Shown: positions 7,450-23,242 of the stretch, in pieces | How the letters are laid out: the number at the start of each line of letters is the position of its first letter | Position numbering within the stretch: the stretch's first letter is position 1 | Origin: Marmoricola sp. URHB0036 | GTDB taxonomy: Bacteria > Actinomycetota > Actinomycetes > Propionibacteriales > Nocardioidaceae | DNA: 64,000 nt | Direction: 5' to 3' | Assembly (NCBI RefSeq): GCF_000426045.1 | Contig: NZ_AUEP01000004.1 | Coordinates: 310,001 to 374,000 of the forward strand | Notes under the pieces: model-generated | The model's input: the letters and a program-made list of their open reading frames with translations, nothing else | Database searches by the model: none | Told to the model about the DNA's origin: nothing | Program-made: the position numbers and the translations under genes

Positions 7450-8703
7450 TCAGCTGAACGGCGGGCGGTCGTCGAACCGCACCGAACGACGACCGGCCCA
7501 CCGCCACACGCGAGCCGCCCGGTCGCGGTCCTCGTCGGTGACCAGGTTGCCCATCCACCGCAGGGCGAGCGTCATCAGCCAGTCGCTGCGCATCCCGGCC
7601 GGGCCGAGGGCCGGGAGCAGCCGGGGCACCGTCACCAGCCCGGCCAGCCGCCGGGCGATCGAGAATGCCTCGCCGTAGTGCTCGCGCAGCAGTCGTGGCC
7701 ACGCCTCGGCCAGGTCGGCGCCCTCCAGCATCAGGTCGACGACGAGCCTGCCGCCCTCGAGCCCGTAGTCGATGCCCTCGCCGTTGAGCGGGTTCACACA
7801 CGCTGCGGCGTCACCCACCAACGCCCAGTTGGGTCCGGCGACATGGGAGACCGCGCCGCCCATGGGTAGCAGCGCGGAGGTGGGCATCCGCAGCTCGCCG
7901 GAGAGCTGGAACTCCTCCCGCCGCTCGTCGGCGTAGAACTGCATCAGCGGGCGCAGGGCGACGTCGGCGGGACGCTTCTCGGTGGCGAGGGTGCCGACGC
8001 CGATGTTCACCTGGCCGTCGCCCAGCGGGAAGATCCAGCCGTAGCCGGAGAGGATCTCTCCCTCCTGACCACGCAGCTCGAGGTGGCTGCTGATCCAGGG
8101 ATCATCGTGCTTGCCGGAGTCGACGTACGACCTCGCCGCGACGCCGTACGCCGTGTCGCGGTGCCACTCCCGTCCGAGCTTCTTGCCCAGCGGCGACCGG
8201 ACGCCGTCCGCCACCACCAGCCGCTCGCAGGCCACCTCCACGCGGTCACCGTCGCGGTCGAAGAGGACCCCGGCGACGCGACCGCCGTCCATGCGTACGT
8301 CGACCGCCCGGGCACCGTCCATGCCCTGCGCGCCCGCCTTGATCGCGGTGGTGCGGAGGTGGTCGTCGAGCTCGGTGCGCGCCACGGCCGACCCGTACGC
8401 CGGCAGCGAGCCGCCCGGCCAGGGCAGCAGCAAGGTCTGACCGAAGCCGTGCGCCCGCAGGCCGTGGTTGACCGTGTGCGCGCGCACCCAGTCGCCCAGG
8501 CCCAGCCGCTCGAGCTCACCGATCGCGCGAGGCGTCAACCCGTCGCCGCAGGTCTTGTCGCGGGGGAACACCGCTGCGTCCGCGAGCACCGTGTCCAGCC
8601 CCGCCCGGGCCGCCCACGCCGCGGTGGCCGAGCCCGCCGGCCCCGCCCCGACAACGAGCACGTCGGTGCGCAACGGCGCGCTCGGGGTGTCGGTGCTGCT
8701 CAC
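7450..8703 (-). CDS. Geranylgeranyl reductase family flavoprotein (menaquinone reductase-like)
   Basis: A 417-residue FAD enzyme of the family that reduces isoprenoid double bonds; mycobacterial MenJ, which saturates one menaquinone isoprene unit, is the best-known actinobacterial member. The Rossmann start is DVLVVGAGPAGSATAAWAAR, followed by the family signature FPRDKTCGDGLTPRAI. Later motifs are GWIFPLGDGQVNIGVG and the FAD-binding GDAAACVNPLNGEGIDYGL. The GTG at 8703 lies 6 nt after GAGAAT, a leaderless-type promoter. A paired palindrome at 8732-8809 covers the -35 position and could be an operator. The role in menaquinone modification is inferred; geranylgeranyl-lipid reduction is the alternative. 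Confidence 0.82.
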   Translation of the reverse strand: MSSTDTPSAPLRTDVLVVGAGPAGSATAAWAARAGLDTVLADAAVFPRDKTCGDGLTPRAIGELERLGLGDWVRAHTVNHGLRAHGFGQTLLLPWPGGSLPAYGSAVARTELDDHLRTTAIKAGAQGMDGARAVDVRMDGGRVAGVLFDRDGDRVEVACERLVVADGVRSPLGKKLGREWHRDTAYGVAARSYVDSGKHDDPWISSHLELRGQEGEILSGYGWIFPLGDGQVNIGVGTLATEKRPADVALRPLMQFYADERREEFQLSGELRMPTSALLPMGGAVSHVAGPNWALVGDAAACVNPLNGEGIDYGLEGGRLVVDLMLEGADLAEAWPRLLREHYGEAFSIARRLAGLVTVPRLLPALGPAGMRSDWLMTLALRWMGNLVTDEDRDRAARVWRWAGRRSVRFDDRPPFS

Positions 8704-8731
8704 CCGGACATTCTCGCAGCGGTGCCGGGAC

Positions 8732-8809
8732 ACCCGGCTAGCCGGGTACTCATGGTCCATTGGGGTGTTGCCACGCCCGAAGAGTCCATGGATACCCGGC
8801 TGACCGGGG
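8732..8809. promoter_or_regulatory. Paired palindromes upstream of the reductase gene
   Basis: ACCCGGCTAGCCGGGT (8732-8747, perfect) and ACCCGGCTGACCGGGG (8794-8809) flank a second inverted pair (GGGTACTCATGG and CCATGGATACCC). Together they can form a long hairpin or a two-site operator. The first copy covers the predicted -35 of the reductase promoter; the second lies 10 bp past the GrpB gene stop, so a terminator role is also possible. Confidence 0.5.
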
Positions 8810-8819
8810 ATTCCTGCAC

Positions 8820-9425
8820 CTACAACAACCCCGCATCCCTGAACGCGCGGTCGTAGATCGCCCGGATCACCGGCTGCTTGCGGGCGTTGTAGTCCATCAC
8901 GTGCTCACCGGCGGCGTTGGCGGCCCTGGCGGCGCCGAGCTTGGCGTTGCGGTAGGCCTCGAGGTCGTCGGGGTGAGCCCGCAGCCAGTCACGGAAGAGG
9001 ACGTGCCGGATCGTCTCCGGGCAGTCGGGTGAGAACACGTGCAGGTTGCACCGCGGGTCCTCGAAGGTCAGGCAGCGGTGCTCGTGCCACCACGGCTCGC
9101 GGATGACCAGCTCGAAGCCCGCCTCCTCGAGTGCGGGCAGCCAGGCTGCCTCGTCGGCGGAGTCGGCCACCGTGAGGTCGATGTCGATCACCGGCTTCGC
9201 CGGCAGCCCGGGTACGGCGGTCGAGCCGACGTGCTCGACAGACAATGCCCTCGCGCCGAGCGCCCCGCGAATCCGCTCGGCCAACGACGAGAAGAGGTCG
9301 GGCCAGGAGGGGTCCGGATCCACCACCTCGACCCCGGCTCGAGGCGACTTCCCCGGCACCCAGGCCGACTCCCCCGCGGGAGGGTCGACGCCGTGGTGAC
9401 GGGTGATCTCCTCTGGCGTCGGCAT
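8820..9425 (-). CDS. GrpB family protein (UPF0157)
   Basis: A 201-residue member of the GrpB/UPF0157 family, which has a nucleotidyltransferase-like fold; its cellular role is not established. The signature is VEHVGSTAVPGLPAKPVIDI, followed by DLTVAD and the later FRDWLRAHPDDLEAYRNAK. About 45 residues precede the core, longer than in minimal members. The ATG at 9425 lies 6 nt after TACCCT, again leaderless in form. The gene runs toward the reductase gene with 116 bp between, most of it taken by the paired palindromes. Confidence 0.85.
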   Translation of the reverse strand: MPTPEEITRHHGVDPPAGESAWVPGKSPRAGVEVVDPDPSWPDLFSSLAERIRGALGARALSVEHVGSTAVPGLPAKPVIDIDLTVADSADEAAWLPALEEAGFELVIREPWWHEHRCLTFEDPRCNLHVFSPDCPETIRHVLFRDWLRAHPDDLEAYRNAKLGAARAANAAGEHVMDYNARKQPVIRAIYDRAFRDAGLL

Positions 9426-9447
9426 CCGGTGAGGGTAGCCCGACGGG

Positions 9448-9963
9448 TCAGGGCCGACGGAAGGGCTTGTGCGCGATCAGGTGCACCGATGCATTGGCAC
9501 AACCGGTCGTGCGGTGCGCGATGAACTGCGACCTGGTCGCGTTCGGCACATAGACACGGAAGCCGTCGACAGCGGTGGGGTGGCAGGTCGAGGCCGAGAA
9601 GTTGCTCGCGACCGTCTCGGACACCTCACTGACGACCCGCTGGCCCGGTGAGAGCACGAGGGTGCGCACCGTGCCCGCGTCGCGGGTCGCAGCGGCACCG
9701 ATCTGGGTGCCGTTGCCGTGACCGACGTACGACAGCCCGCCGTACCCACCCGTGTGGCAGGCGTGGTTCGAGACGTTGGTGAGCACCAGTCGTCCGAAGC
9801 GGTGGCCGGCCCCGGAGTCGGTGTGGTGGAAGGTCGCGTGGAGGTTCGCGTTGGTGCACTGCGGAGTCGCCGCCTGCGCGGGCGCGAGCGGTACAGCCAC
9901 CAGAGCGAGCGCGGCGACGGAGACTGCGGCGAAACCGGAGACGAGCTTGCGGGAACCGGACAC
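9448..9963 (-). CDS. Secreted DUF4232 protein
   Basis: A 171-residue exported protein. The signal peptide is a basic start (SGSRKL), a hydrophobic stretch (AAVSVAALALVAVPL) and a likely cleavage after PAQA. The mature part is a single DUF4232 domain with four Cys, typical of actinobacterial cell-wall or lipoprotein-like exports; none of these has a function I can name. Near the C-terminus is GCANASVHLIAH. The start is GTG 9963 with GAGGAGG about 8 nt upstream. It lies alone between rpoC and the GrpB gene; the 159 bp toward rpoC hold the rpoC terminator. Confidence 0.75.
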   Translation of the reverse strand: MSGSRKLVSGFAAVSVAALALVAVPLAPAQAATPQCTNANLHATFHHTDSGAGHRFGRLVLTNVSNHACHTGGYGGLSYVGHGNGTQIGAAATRDAGTVRTLVLSPGQRVVSEVSETVASNFSASTCHPTAVDGFRVYVPNATRSQFIAHRTTGCANASVHLIAHKPFRRP

Positions 9964-10076
9964 GATGGGACCTCCTCGGTGGCCGCGAGTGCAGCCTCAT
10001 CCATGAGACGCCCGACAGCGCCTGCCAGATACCTCACGTGGCGAAGGATTGCCTGAGAAACCGCCCGGGACGCACG

Positions 10077-10105
10077 ACGGCCCCCGGCGCAGTGCCGGGG
10101 GCCGT
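10077..10105 (-). terminator. rpoC terminator hairpin
   Basis: A perfect 12-bp stem (ACGGCCCCCGGC with its complement) closes a 5-nt loop 18 bp beyond the rpoC stop. There is no U-tract, as is common in high-GC actinobacteria. Confidence 0.75.
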
Positions 10106-10122
10106 CGAGTCAGATCAACCGA

Positions 10123-14007
<3,885 letters not shown>

Positions 14008-14064
14008 GGTGGCTGCTTTCCCTCGTTCAAATTTGGGTTTGGATCGTGGTGGGGGCTGAGGTGG

Positions 14065-14092
14065 GGCGGTACGCCGGGTCCGGCGTACCGCC
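14065..14092 (-). other. Hairpin in the rpoB-rpoC intercistronic gap
   Basis: A perfect 12-bp stem (GGCGGTACGCCG with its complement) and a 4-nt loop, starting 8 nt after the rpoB stop. There is no U-run. It could pause polymerase, stabilise the upstream mRNA or act as a partial terminator setting the rpoB:rpoC ratio. Confidence 0.6.
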
Positions 14093-14099
14093 GCCTTCC

Positions 14100-17603
<3,504 letters not shown>

Positions 17604-17703
17604 GAGTGGTCCTTCCGAGGCTCACATGTGTGGCGGCGCCCAGTCCCACCACAAACCAGCCACCGGGCAGGCAGGAAGCATTTGAGGGAGGGCGCAAAGA
17701 GTC

Positions 17704-17733
17704 AGACTACAACACTGCCCAAGCCCTGGACAA
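17704..17733 (-). promoter_or_regulatory. Candidate rpoB promoter
   Basis: On the minus strand TTGTCC (17733-17728), an 18-nt spacer and TAGTCT (17709-17704) fit a housekeeping sigma promoter and give an rpoB leader near 90 nt. It lies in the 232-bp gap after the J-like gene, so rpoB can be transcribed separately from the mce operon. The rest of the gap shows no terminator with a U-run. Confidence 0.5.
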
Positions 17734-17835
17734 CTCCGGTCGATCCCGGGTCGTACAGGGCTCCTCTGGCCGGACACGCTACCCCGTACCGGGCCGTAGG
17801 AGTAGCACATCCTCCGGACCCGTGTTTCCGGCAGA

Positions 17836-18714
17836 TCAGTAGGTGTCGACCTTGTCGACGAGCCAGCGGTCGCCGTCCTTGACCATCTTCATGGTCACCC
17901 GGTTCTGGAAGATCTGGGGATCCCGACCGGGCCGGGTCGAGGTGAGGTTGACGTAGGCCAGCACCCGGACCACGCCGTCCTCGGCGTCGACGACGCTGGT
18001 GGCCGGGACGTCCGACTTCACCACGGTCTTCGTCTGGATCGCCGGTCCGGGCGTGCCGTCCTGCTGCTTCTCGAGCAGGTGGAAGTTCTTGGTGAACTCC
18101 TTCGCGAAGTCGTCGGTGAGGTACGGCTTCGCGCGGGCCAGGTCGGCCGGCATGTCCTGGTAGTTGTAGGCGAAGATCGCCTTGGCGGCCCGCTCGGCGG
18201 CCGCGGGAGCCTGCTCCCGGGCGTCGGCGACGCGCGCCTCGGTCCGCACCTGGAGTCCCAGGACCACCGCCACCACGACGGCGGCGACGGCCAGCAGGGC
18301 GACGAGGCCGGCGACCACCATGGTCCAGCGCGAGGCCGGCTCGGCGGCCGGTGCCTGCGAGGCCTTGGCCTCGCGCTTCTGCTCACGACGGCGCGCCCGC
18401 TCCTCGCGGCGCTGTGCCTTCGCGTCCGTCTCGGGGTCGACCAGGGGCGTCGGCTCCGCCGCGACCGGCGCGGGGGGCGGAGGGGCCGCCTCGCTCGTGC
18501 CTCCGGGGGCGGCGAGGGAGGCGTCGTACTCGGCCCGGCGGGCGGGGTCGAGCAGCACGTCGGCTGCCTCGTTGAACATCCGGAACTGTCCGGCCCCGCT
18601 GCCGGGCTCGAACTTGTCGGTGGCGTCGCGCCAGGCGGCCTTGATCTCCGCCGGGCTGGCGTCGCGGGAGACGCCGAGCACGTCGTACCAGGTGGGGTTG
18701 GTGCTGCTGGTCAT
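17836..18714 (-). CDS. Mce-associated membrane protein with a degenerate J domain
   Basis: 292 residues in three parts. Residues 5-68 match a DnaJ J domain (PTWYDVLGVSRDASPAEIK ... FNEAADVLLDPARRAEYD), but the HPD tripeptide needed to stimulate DnaK is replaced by FEP in ATDKFEPGSG. Residues 70-128 are a Pro/Ala and Arg/Glu-rich linker. One membrane helix (about 130-152) is followed by a C-terminal domain (160-292) ending in RWLVDKVDTY, the same fold type as the preceding Mce-associated protein ending RWLVDDFSPV. It is the last gene of the mce operon, 14 bp after that protein. Such proteins are thought to stabilise Mce complexes; the J-like part probably binds a partner without driving Hsp70. 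Confidence 0.8.
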   Translation of the reverse strand: MTSSTNPTWYDVLGVSRDASPAEIKAAWRDATDKFEPGSGAGQFRMFNEAADVLLDPARRAEYDASLAAPGGTSEAAPPPPAPVAAEPTPLVDPETDAKAQRREERARRREQKREAKASQAPAAEPASRWTMVVAGLVALLAVAAVVVAVVLGLQVRTEARVADAREQAPAAAERAAKAIFAYNYQDMPADLARAKPYLTDDFAKEFTKNFHLLEKQQDGTPGPAIQTKTVVKSDVPATSVVDAEDGVVRVLAYVNLTSTRPGRDPQIFQNRVTMKMVKDGDRWLVDKVDTY

Positions 18715-18728
18715 GTCGGAGCCTCCTT

Positions 18729-19277
18729 CTAGTTGACCGGGCTGAAGTCGTCGACCAGCCAGCGTCCGTCGACCTTGACCAGGTCGACGGTCCAGCGCTG
18801 GTGCCGCACCTGGGACTGGCCGAGCTTGGACTTGACCGAGCCGTCGTGCACGACCAGGACGGTCGCGGAGTCGTCGTCGTAGGAGGCGACCCCGCTCATC
18901 ACGACCTTGCCGGTGCCCACGGCCTGGGCCTGGGTGTAGACCTGCTTGAACGGCTGGAACTGCTTGTCGAACTCACTCTTGTACTTCGTGGTGAGCAGCT
19001 GCTGGACCTTCTTGGAGTAGCTGTCCATGTCCTTGCCGTCGAAGGTGTCCATCCGCAGCGCGAACTGGGAGGCAGCGTTGACGGCCTCGGCCCGCTGTTG
19101 CTGCTCGTCGTCGGAGTGGCGAACCTTGGCCGCGAAGTAGAGGGCGAAGGCCACGGCGACGACCAGGACCAGCGCCAGCACCGCCGCCGCGATGCGCAGC
19201 AGGCGCTCGGACAGACGGCGGGCAGGACGGCCGTGCTCCCCGGGATCTTCGATCCCGGCGTGGGTTTCGTTGCTCAA
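18729..19277 (-). CDS. Mce-associated membrane protein
   Basis: 182 residues: a short acidic cytoplasmic start, one membrane helix (about 28-50, IAAAVLALVLVVAVAFALYF) and an extracytoplasmic SnoaL/NTF2-like domain typical of Mce-associated (Mas) proteins, ending RWLVDDFSPVN. In mycobacteria such proteins are encoded just after mceF and affect stability of the Mce lipid importer. The start is TTG 19277 with AGGAG about 9 nt upstream; no ATG or GTG fits better. It lies 6 bp after mceF and 14 bp before the J-like relative, clearly in one operon. The two C-terminal domains look like diverged duplicates. Confidence 0.82.
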   Translation of the reverse strand: MSNETHAGIEDPGEHGRPARRLSERLLRIAAAVLALVLVVAVAFALYFAAKVRHSDDEQQQRAEAVNAASQFALRMDTFDGKDMDSYSKKVQQLLTTKYKSEFDKQFQPFKQVYTQAQAVGTGKVVMSGVASYDDDSATVLVVHDGSVKSKLGQSQVRHQRWTVDLVKVDGRWLVDDFSPVN

Positions 19278-19283
19278 GGGTTA

Positions 19284-20567
19284 CTACTCCTGATTGCGGG
19301 CAAGCGACGGCTGCAGGAGCATCCACTTCCAGGAGTCCTCGCCGAACACATCGGCGGCGCCACCGTCGTAGGCGATCTGCGGGCGAGTGTCCTGGTCGGT
19401 CCAGACGACCTTGCCAGTGCTCGCATCGTACGTGGCCACCGGTGAGCGGTACGCCGCGCCGGTGCGGCCCCGCGGGGACTTCTCGGCACCGCGGAAGTTC
19501 CTGCTCGGGTCCGCGCATCCGACGTTGGTCTTCATCGGCCGATCCGCAGTGTTCTGGGCCGAGCGGCGGTCGGTGCCTTCGTAGCCCTTCTCGCAGGCGT
19601 CCGCGCCCTGGGTCAGGATCAGGCCGAACCGGGCGTTGTAGTTGCTCCCGGACTTCTCGGCCACCGTGAAGCCGCCGGCGACGACGTAGGGGTAGATGAC
19701 CAGAATCTGGCGGATCCCCTTGAGGTGCTTGACCACGATCTCGTTGGTCGTGACCAGGTTGTTCAGCAGCTGGCCCAGGTTGACCTTGTTCTGCTCCAGG
19801 AACGAGCGCAGCTCGTTGGCGGTCGCCGAGCCGTTGTCGATCAGCGCGCGGAGGTACTTGTCGTTGGCGGCGACCGTGCCGGAGAACAAGGCGAGGTTCT
19901 TGGAGAAGCTGCGGATCGCCGAGCCCTTGTCGACCTGGGTCTGCAGCACCACGCGCGAGTCCCTGATCAGCGCCGTGGTGGTCTCGAAGTTGGCCTCGGC
20001 GGTCTTGATGAACGAGCTCGAGGTGTCGATGATCTGGCCCAGGCTCGGACCGGCGTCGTGGAAGGCGGCACCGGACTCGGCCACCACCGTGCGCAGGTCG
20101 GCCTGCGGGACCGACTCGACGAGGTTGTCGAGGTTGGTGAGGATCTCCGTCGTCGACACCGGCGTCTCGGTGTCCGGCGTCTCGATCGCGGAGCCGTCCT
20201 TGAGGTAGGGCCCGTTGTCGGTCTGGGGCTGCAGCTCGACGTACTGCTCACCGACCGCCGACTTGTTGCCGACCAGGGCGACGCTCTTCTCGGGGATCTT
20301 GTCCTCGCTCTTGTTGATGGACAAGATCACATCGACGCCCTTGTCGGTGAGCTTCATCTTCGACACCTTGCCGATGGTCACACCGCGGTAGGTGACCTCG
20401 GCGCCGGTGAAGATGCCGCCCGACTGGGCGAAGTGGGCGTCCACGGCGTACGCCGAGTCGTAGAACAGCCGGTCGAGGCGGGCGTAGCGTGCGCCGACGA
20501 AGGTCACCCCGAGCAGGGTGATGATCGCGAACACGATCAGCTGCTTCTTGGTACGTGAGGTGATCAT
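19284..20567 (-). CDS. mceF: Mce family protein MceF
   Basis: A 427-residue Mce subunit with an N-terminal membrane helix (LIVFAIITLLGVTFVGARYA), an MlaD domain (about 35-115, with GAEVTYRGVTIGKVSKMKLT and VGNKSAVGEQYVELQP) and a long helical region that in Mce complexes builds the hydrophobic tunnel across the periplasm. The C-terminal tail (about 330-427) has three Cys and is Gly/Asp/Ser-rich. ATG 20567 overlaps the mceE stop by 4 bp (ATGA). As the sixth Mce gene it closes the hexameric set before the Mas genes. Confidence 0.9.
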   Translation of the reverse strand: MITSRTKKQLIVFAIITLLGVTFVGARYARLDRLFYDSAYAVDAHFAQSGGIFTGAEVTYRGVTIGKVSKMKLTDKGVDVILSINKSEDKIPEKSVALVGNKSAVGEQYVELQPQTDNGPYLKDGSAIETPDTETPVSTTEILTNLDNLVESVPQADLRTVVAESGAAFHDAGPSLGQIIDTSSSFIKTAEANFETTTALIRDSRVVLQTQVDKGSAIRSFSKNLALFSGTVAANDKYLRALIDNGSATANELRSFLEQNKVNLGQLLNNLVTTNEIVVKHLKGIRQILVIYPYVVAGGFTVAEKSGSNYNARFGLILTQGADACEKGYEGTDRRSAQNTADRPMKTNVGCADPSRNFRGAEKSPRGRTGAAYRSPVATYDASTGKVVWTDQDTRPQIAYDGGAADVFGEDSWKWMLLQPSLARNQE

Positions 20568-22063
20568 CGGACTTCAGCCACCCCCTGGAAGAGCATGGTC
20601 CCGATGCCGGGGTCGAGCCCCAGCTGGGCGAGATGGAACGGGTCGATGCTGCGCGGCTGCTGGTAGCCGCTGTTCAGCTGCGCCCGTGGGAGCAGTCCGC
20701 CGAGGCCACCACCGGCGTTGTTCCCGAGCGGGATCGGCCCGAGGGTCGGCAGGGCGCCGGGGCTGGCGAGCAGGCCGCACAGCAGCGGACCCGCCTGGGG
20801 ACAGACGGCCTGGGTCACGGCCGTGCCGAGCGACAGCAGCGCCGCGGCGATGTACTTGCGCACCGTGTTGAGGGTGATGGTGCAGTCGTCGTCCTCGATC
20901 TTGGCCTGCACGACCTGGTCGATGGCCTTCTTCTGCGCGTCGGTGAGACCGGGGAGGTTGTAGATGCGCTGGTGAGCGAACCGTCGGGCCGTCTTCACCG
21001 CGTCGCACAGCTGCGGCGGGATCGTGATCGGCGGGATGTCCGGCAGGTTGAGGTCGGCGATGTTCAGGTCGAGCTTGATCGACAGGTTGGTGAAGTCACC
21101 CATGTGCAGGTTGCGGGCCACCTGCGGGTCACGACCCACGGCTGCGTCCACGAACGGGTAGGTGAGGAAGACCTGGAAGGACTCGGGGAAGTTCTTGCCC
21201 GCCTTGGCGAAGCCGTCGAGGACAGGCGCGAGCTCGCGGAGGCTGTTGATCGTCGAGACCTTGGACGCCTTGATGACGTCGACGCCGACGCCGGAGAGCC
21301 GGGTGAGCGCCTTGAGCAGCTTGACCAGGTCGGCCCGCTGGCTGTTCACGGACTGCAGCGCGCGCGGCAGGTCGTCCAGCGTGCTCTTGATCGTGCTGTC
21401 CTGCTTGCGCAGCCCGGCCGCGAGCCGGTTGGTGTTCTCGATCGCGGCCACCACGGCGGCCTTGTTCTGGTCGAGCTGGCCCATGAACGTGCGGATCTGG
21501 GTGAGCACCGACCGGACGTCGTCCTCACGGCCGGACATCGCGTTGTTGAGCTCGGAGACGATCGTCTTGAGCTGGCCGACGCCACCGCCGTTGAGCAGCA
21601 GGGCGAGCGCGCTGAACACCTCCTCAACCTCCGGGTTGCGCCCGGTGCGGTCGAGGCCGATGACGGCGTGGTCCGACAGCATCGCGCTGCTGGCGTTCTG
21701 CGGCCGGTCGAGGGCGATGAACTTCTCGCCCAGGAGGCTGGTCTGGCGGATCTGGGCCGTGGTGTTGGCCGGCAGCTTCAGGTCGCGGGGGATCTCGACG
21801 GAGACCTCGGCGACGTACCCCTTGAGCTTGATCGCCTTCACCTTGCCGACGGTCACGTCGTCGACCTTCACCGTGGACTGGGGCACCAGGTCGAGCACGT
21901 CGCGGAACATCAGGGTCAGGTGCTGCGGGTTGTCGCCGGTCTTGGCACCACCCGGCAGCGGGAAGTCGTAGATCGAGCAGCCCGACAGCAGCAGCGCCCC
22001 GGAGAGCATCGCTGCAAGGAGCGCGGCGGTACGCCGGCGGGCGGTCGTCATCACGGTCCTCAT
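20564..22063 (-). CDS. mceE: Mce family lipoprotein MceE
   Basis: A 499-residue Mce subunit made as a lipoprotein: the signal peptide ends with lipobox LLSGCS (Cys at about 28), as for LprK-type MceE proteins. The MlaD domain (about 45-130) shows VKVDDVTVGKVKAIKLKG and IRQTSLLGEKFIALD. A long helical region follows, then a C-terminal region rich in Pro/Gly/Leu with five Cys that may form disulfides outside the membrane. ATG 22063 overlaps the mceD stop (ATGA). In mycobacterial Mce complexes this lipid-anchored member sits in the hexamer. Confidence 0.9.
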   Translation of the reverse strand: MRTVMTTARRRTAALLAAMLSGALLLSGCSIYDFPLPGGAKTGDNPQHLTLMFRDVLDLVPQSTVKVDDVTVGKVKAIKLKGYVAEVSVEIPRDLKLPANTTAQIRQTSLLGEKFIALDRPQNASSAMLSDHAVIGLDRTGRNPEVEEVFSALALLLNGGGVGQLKTIVSELNNAMSGREDDVRSVLTQIRTFMGQLDQNKAAVVAAIENTNRLAAGLRKQDSTIKSTLDDLPRALQSVNSQRADLVKLLKALTRLSGVGVDVIKASKVSTINSLRELAPVLDGFAKAGKNFPESFQVFLTYPFVDAAVGRDPQVARNLHMGDFTNLSIKLDLNIADLNLPDIPPITIPPQLCDAVKTARRFAHQRIYNLPGLTDAQKKAIDQVVQAKIEDDDCTITLNTVRKYIAAALLSLGTAVTQAVCPQAGPLLCGLLASPGALPTLGPIPLGNNAGGGLGGLLPRAQLNSGYQQPRSIDPFHLAQLGLDPGIGTMLFQGVAEVR

Positions 22064-23241
22064 CGCGTCGGCTCCAGGAGTCCGCCCATGGTGGGATCGA
22101 TCGGCTCGACCACCCGGGCCGGCTGCGTCGAGGTGCCGCTCAGCGCCGCGGCACGCCCGGGCGCCTTGCTCTTCATGGCACCCGAGATGGTGCTGCAGAC
22201 ACCCCCCGGCGGGTTGGCCTGGCCGATGAGCGTGCACAGGGTCGCTGCCGGGTCGTCCTGCAGCTGGCTGAAGAGCTGACCGGCGTTGTCACGCGTGTCC
22301 AGGGTGCCCTGCTTGACGTTGCCCGCCAGGTAGAGGTTGTTCAGGGCCGTGGGGGCGTACTGCAGCGTCTTGTCCAGCGCGTCGCGCTGCTTCACCAGCG
22401 TCTTGGAGATGCGGTTCAGGCCGGAGATGTTGCGCGTCAGCGACGCCTTGTTCTCCTTGACGAAGGACCTCACCTGGGTCATCGCGGTGCTCAGGTTGCG
22501 CAGCACCGCGGCGAGGTCCTGGCGCTCGCCGGCCAGGAGGTCGGCACCGCTGGCGAGCGAGTCGTTGAAGCTGCGCACGGTCTGGTCGTTCTTGGACAGC
22601 GTCTTGGTGAACTGCTCGACCTGCGAGAGCGTGCCGAACAGCTCGTCCTTGTTGTCGGCCAGGGTCTTGGAGAACGCTCCGAAGTTCTTCAGCGTCTGGT
22701 TGAACTGCACGCCCTGGCCACCGAGGTTGCGTGCCGTGGAGTCGAGCAGCCGGGTCAGCGGTCCGGTGCCGCTGGCGTCGGACTTGTTGGCACCGTTGGG
22801 CCCCAGCGAGATGTTGAGGTCGTTGAGGCTGCGGAAGATCTCGTCGAGCTCGAGCGGGGTCGCCGTACGGTCGACGCCGAGGTGCGTGTTGTCCGCCATC
22901 ACCTCGCCACCGCGGTACGCCGGCGTCAGCTGGACGAACCGGTCGCCCACGACCGACGGCGAGATGACCGCTGCCTTGGCGTTGGCCGGCACCTTGTACT
23001 TCGCGTCGTAGGAGAGCTTGACCCGCACCTTGGTGCCCTCGGGGACCACGCTGTCGACCTTGCCGACGGCCACGCCGAGGATCTTGACGTCGGAGCCCTC
23101 GTAGAGGGACACCGTGCGCGGGAAGTCCGCGACGATGTACTTCTTGTCGCTGCTCGGCCAGAACACGAAGAGCAGCCCAGCGATCAGCGCCGCGACCACC
23201 AGTGCCGCGATCAGCGGGTTGACCCTATTGAAGATCTTCAT
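22060..23241 (-). CDS. mceD: Mce family protein MceD
   Basis: 393 residues: an N-terminal membrane helix (NPLIAALVVAALIAGLLFVF), an MlaD domain (about 35-115: YEGSDVKILGVAVGKVDSV, SPSVVGDRFVQLTPAY) and an extended coiled helical region with repeating Asn/Thr-Leu heptads. The C-terminus is Pro-rich with two Cys. The start is ATG 23241 (MKIFNRVNPL), 1 nt after the mceC stop; a longer upstream reading has no supporting signal. It is one of six paralogues assembling one tunnel. Confidence 0.9.
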   Translation of the reverse strand: MKIFNRVNPLIAALVVAALIAGLLFVFWPSSDKKYIVADFPRTVSLYEGSDVKILGVAVGKVDSVVPEGTKVRVKLSYDAKYKVPANAKAAVISPSVVGDRFVQLTPAYRGGEVMADNTHLGVDRTATPLELDEIFRSLNDLNISLGPNGANKSDASGTGPLTRLLDSTARNLGGQGVQFNQTLKNFGAFSKTLADNKDELFGTLSQVEQFTKTLSKNDQTVRSFNDSLASGADLLAGERQDLAAVLRNLSTAMTQVRSFVKENKASLTRNISGLNRISKTLVKQRDALDKTLQYAPTALNNLYLAGNVKQGTLDTRDNAGQLFSQLQDDPAATLCTLIGQANPPGGVCSTISGAMKSKAPGRAAALSGTSTQPARVVEPIDPTMGGLLEPTR

Positions 23242-23242
23242 C

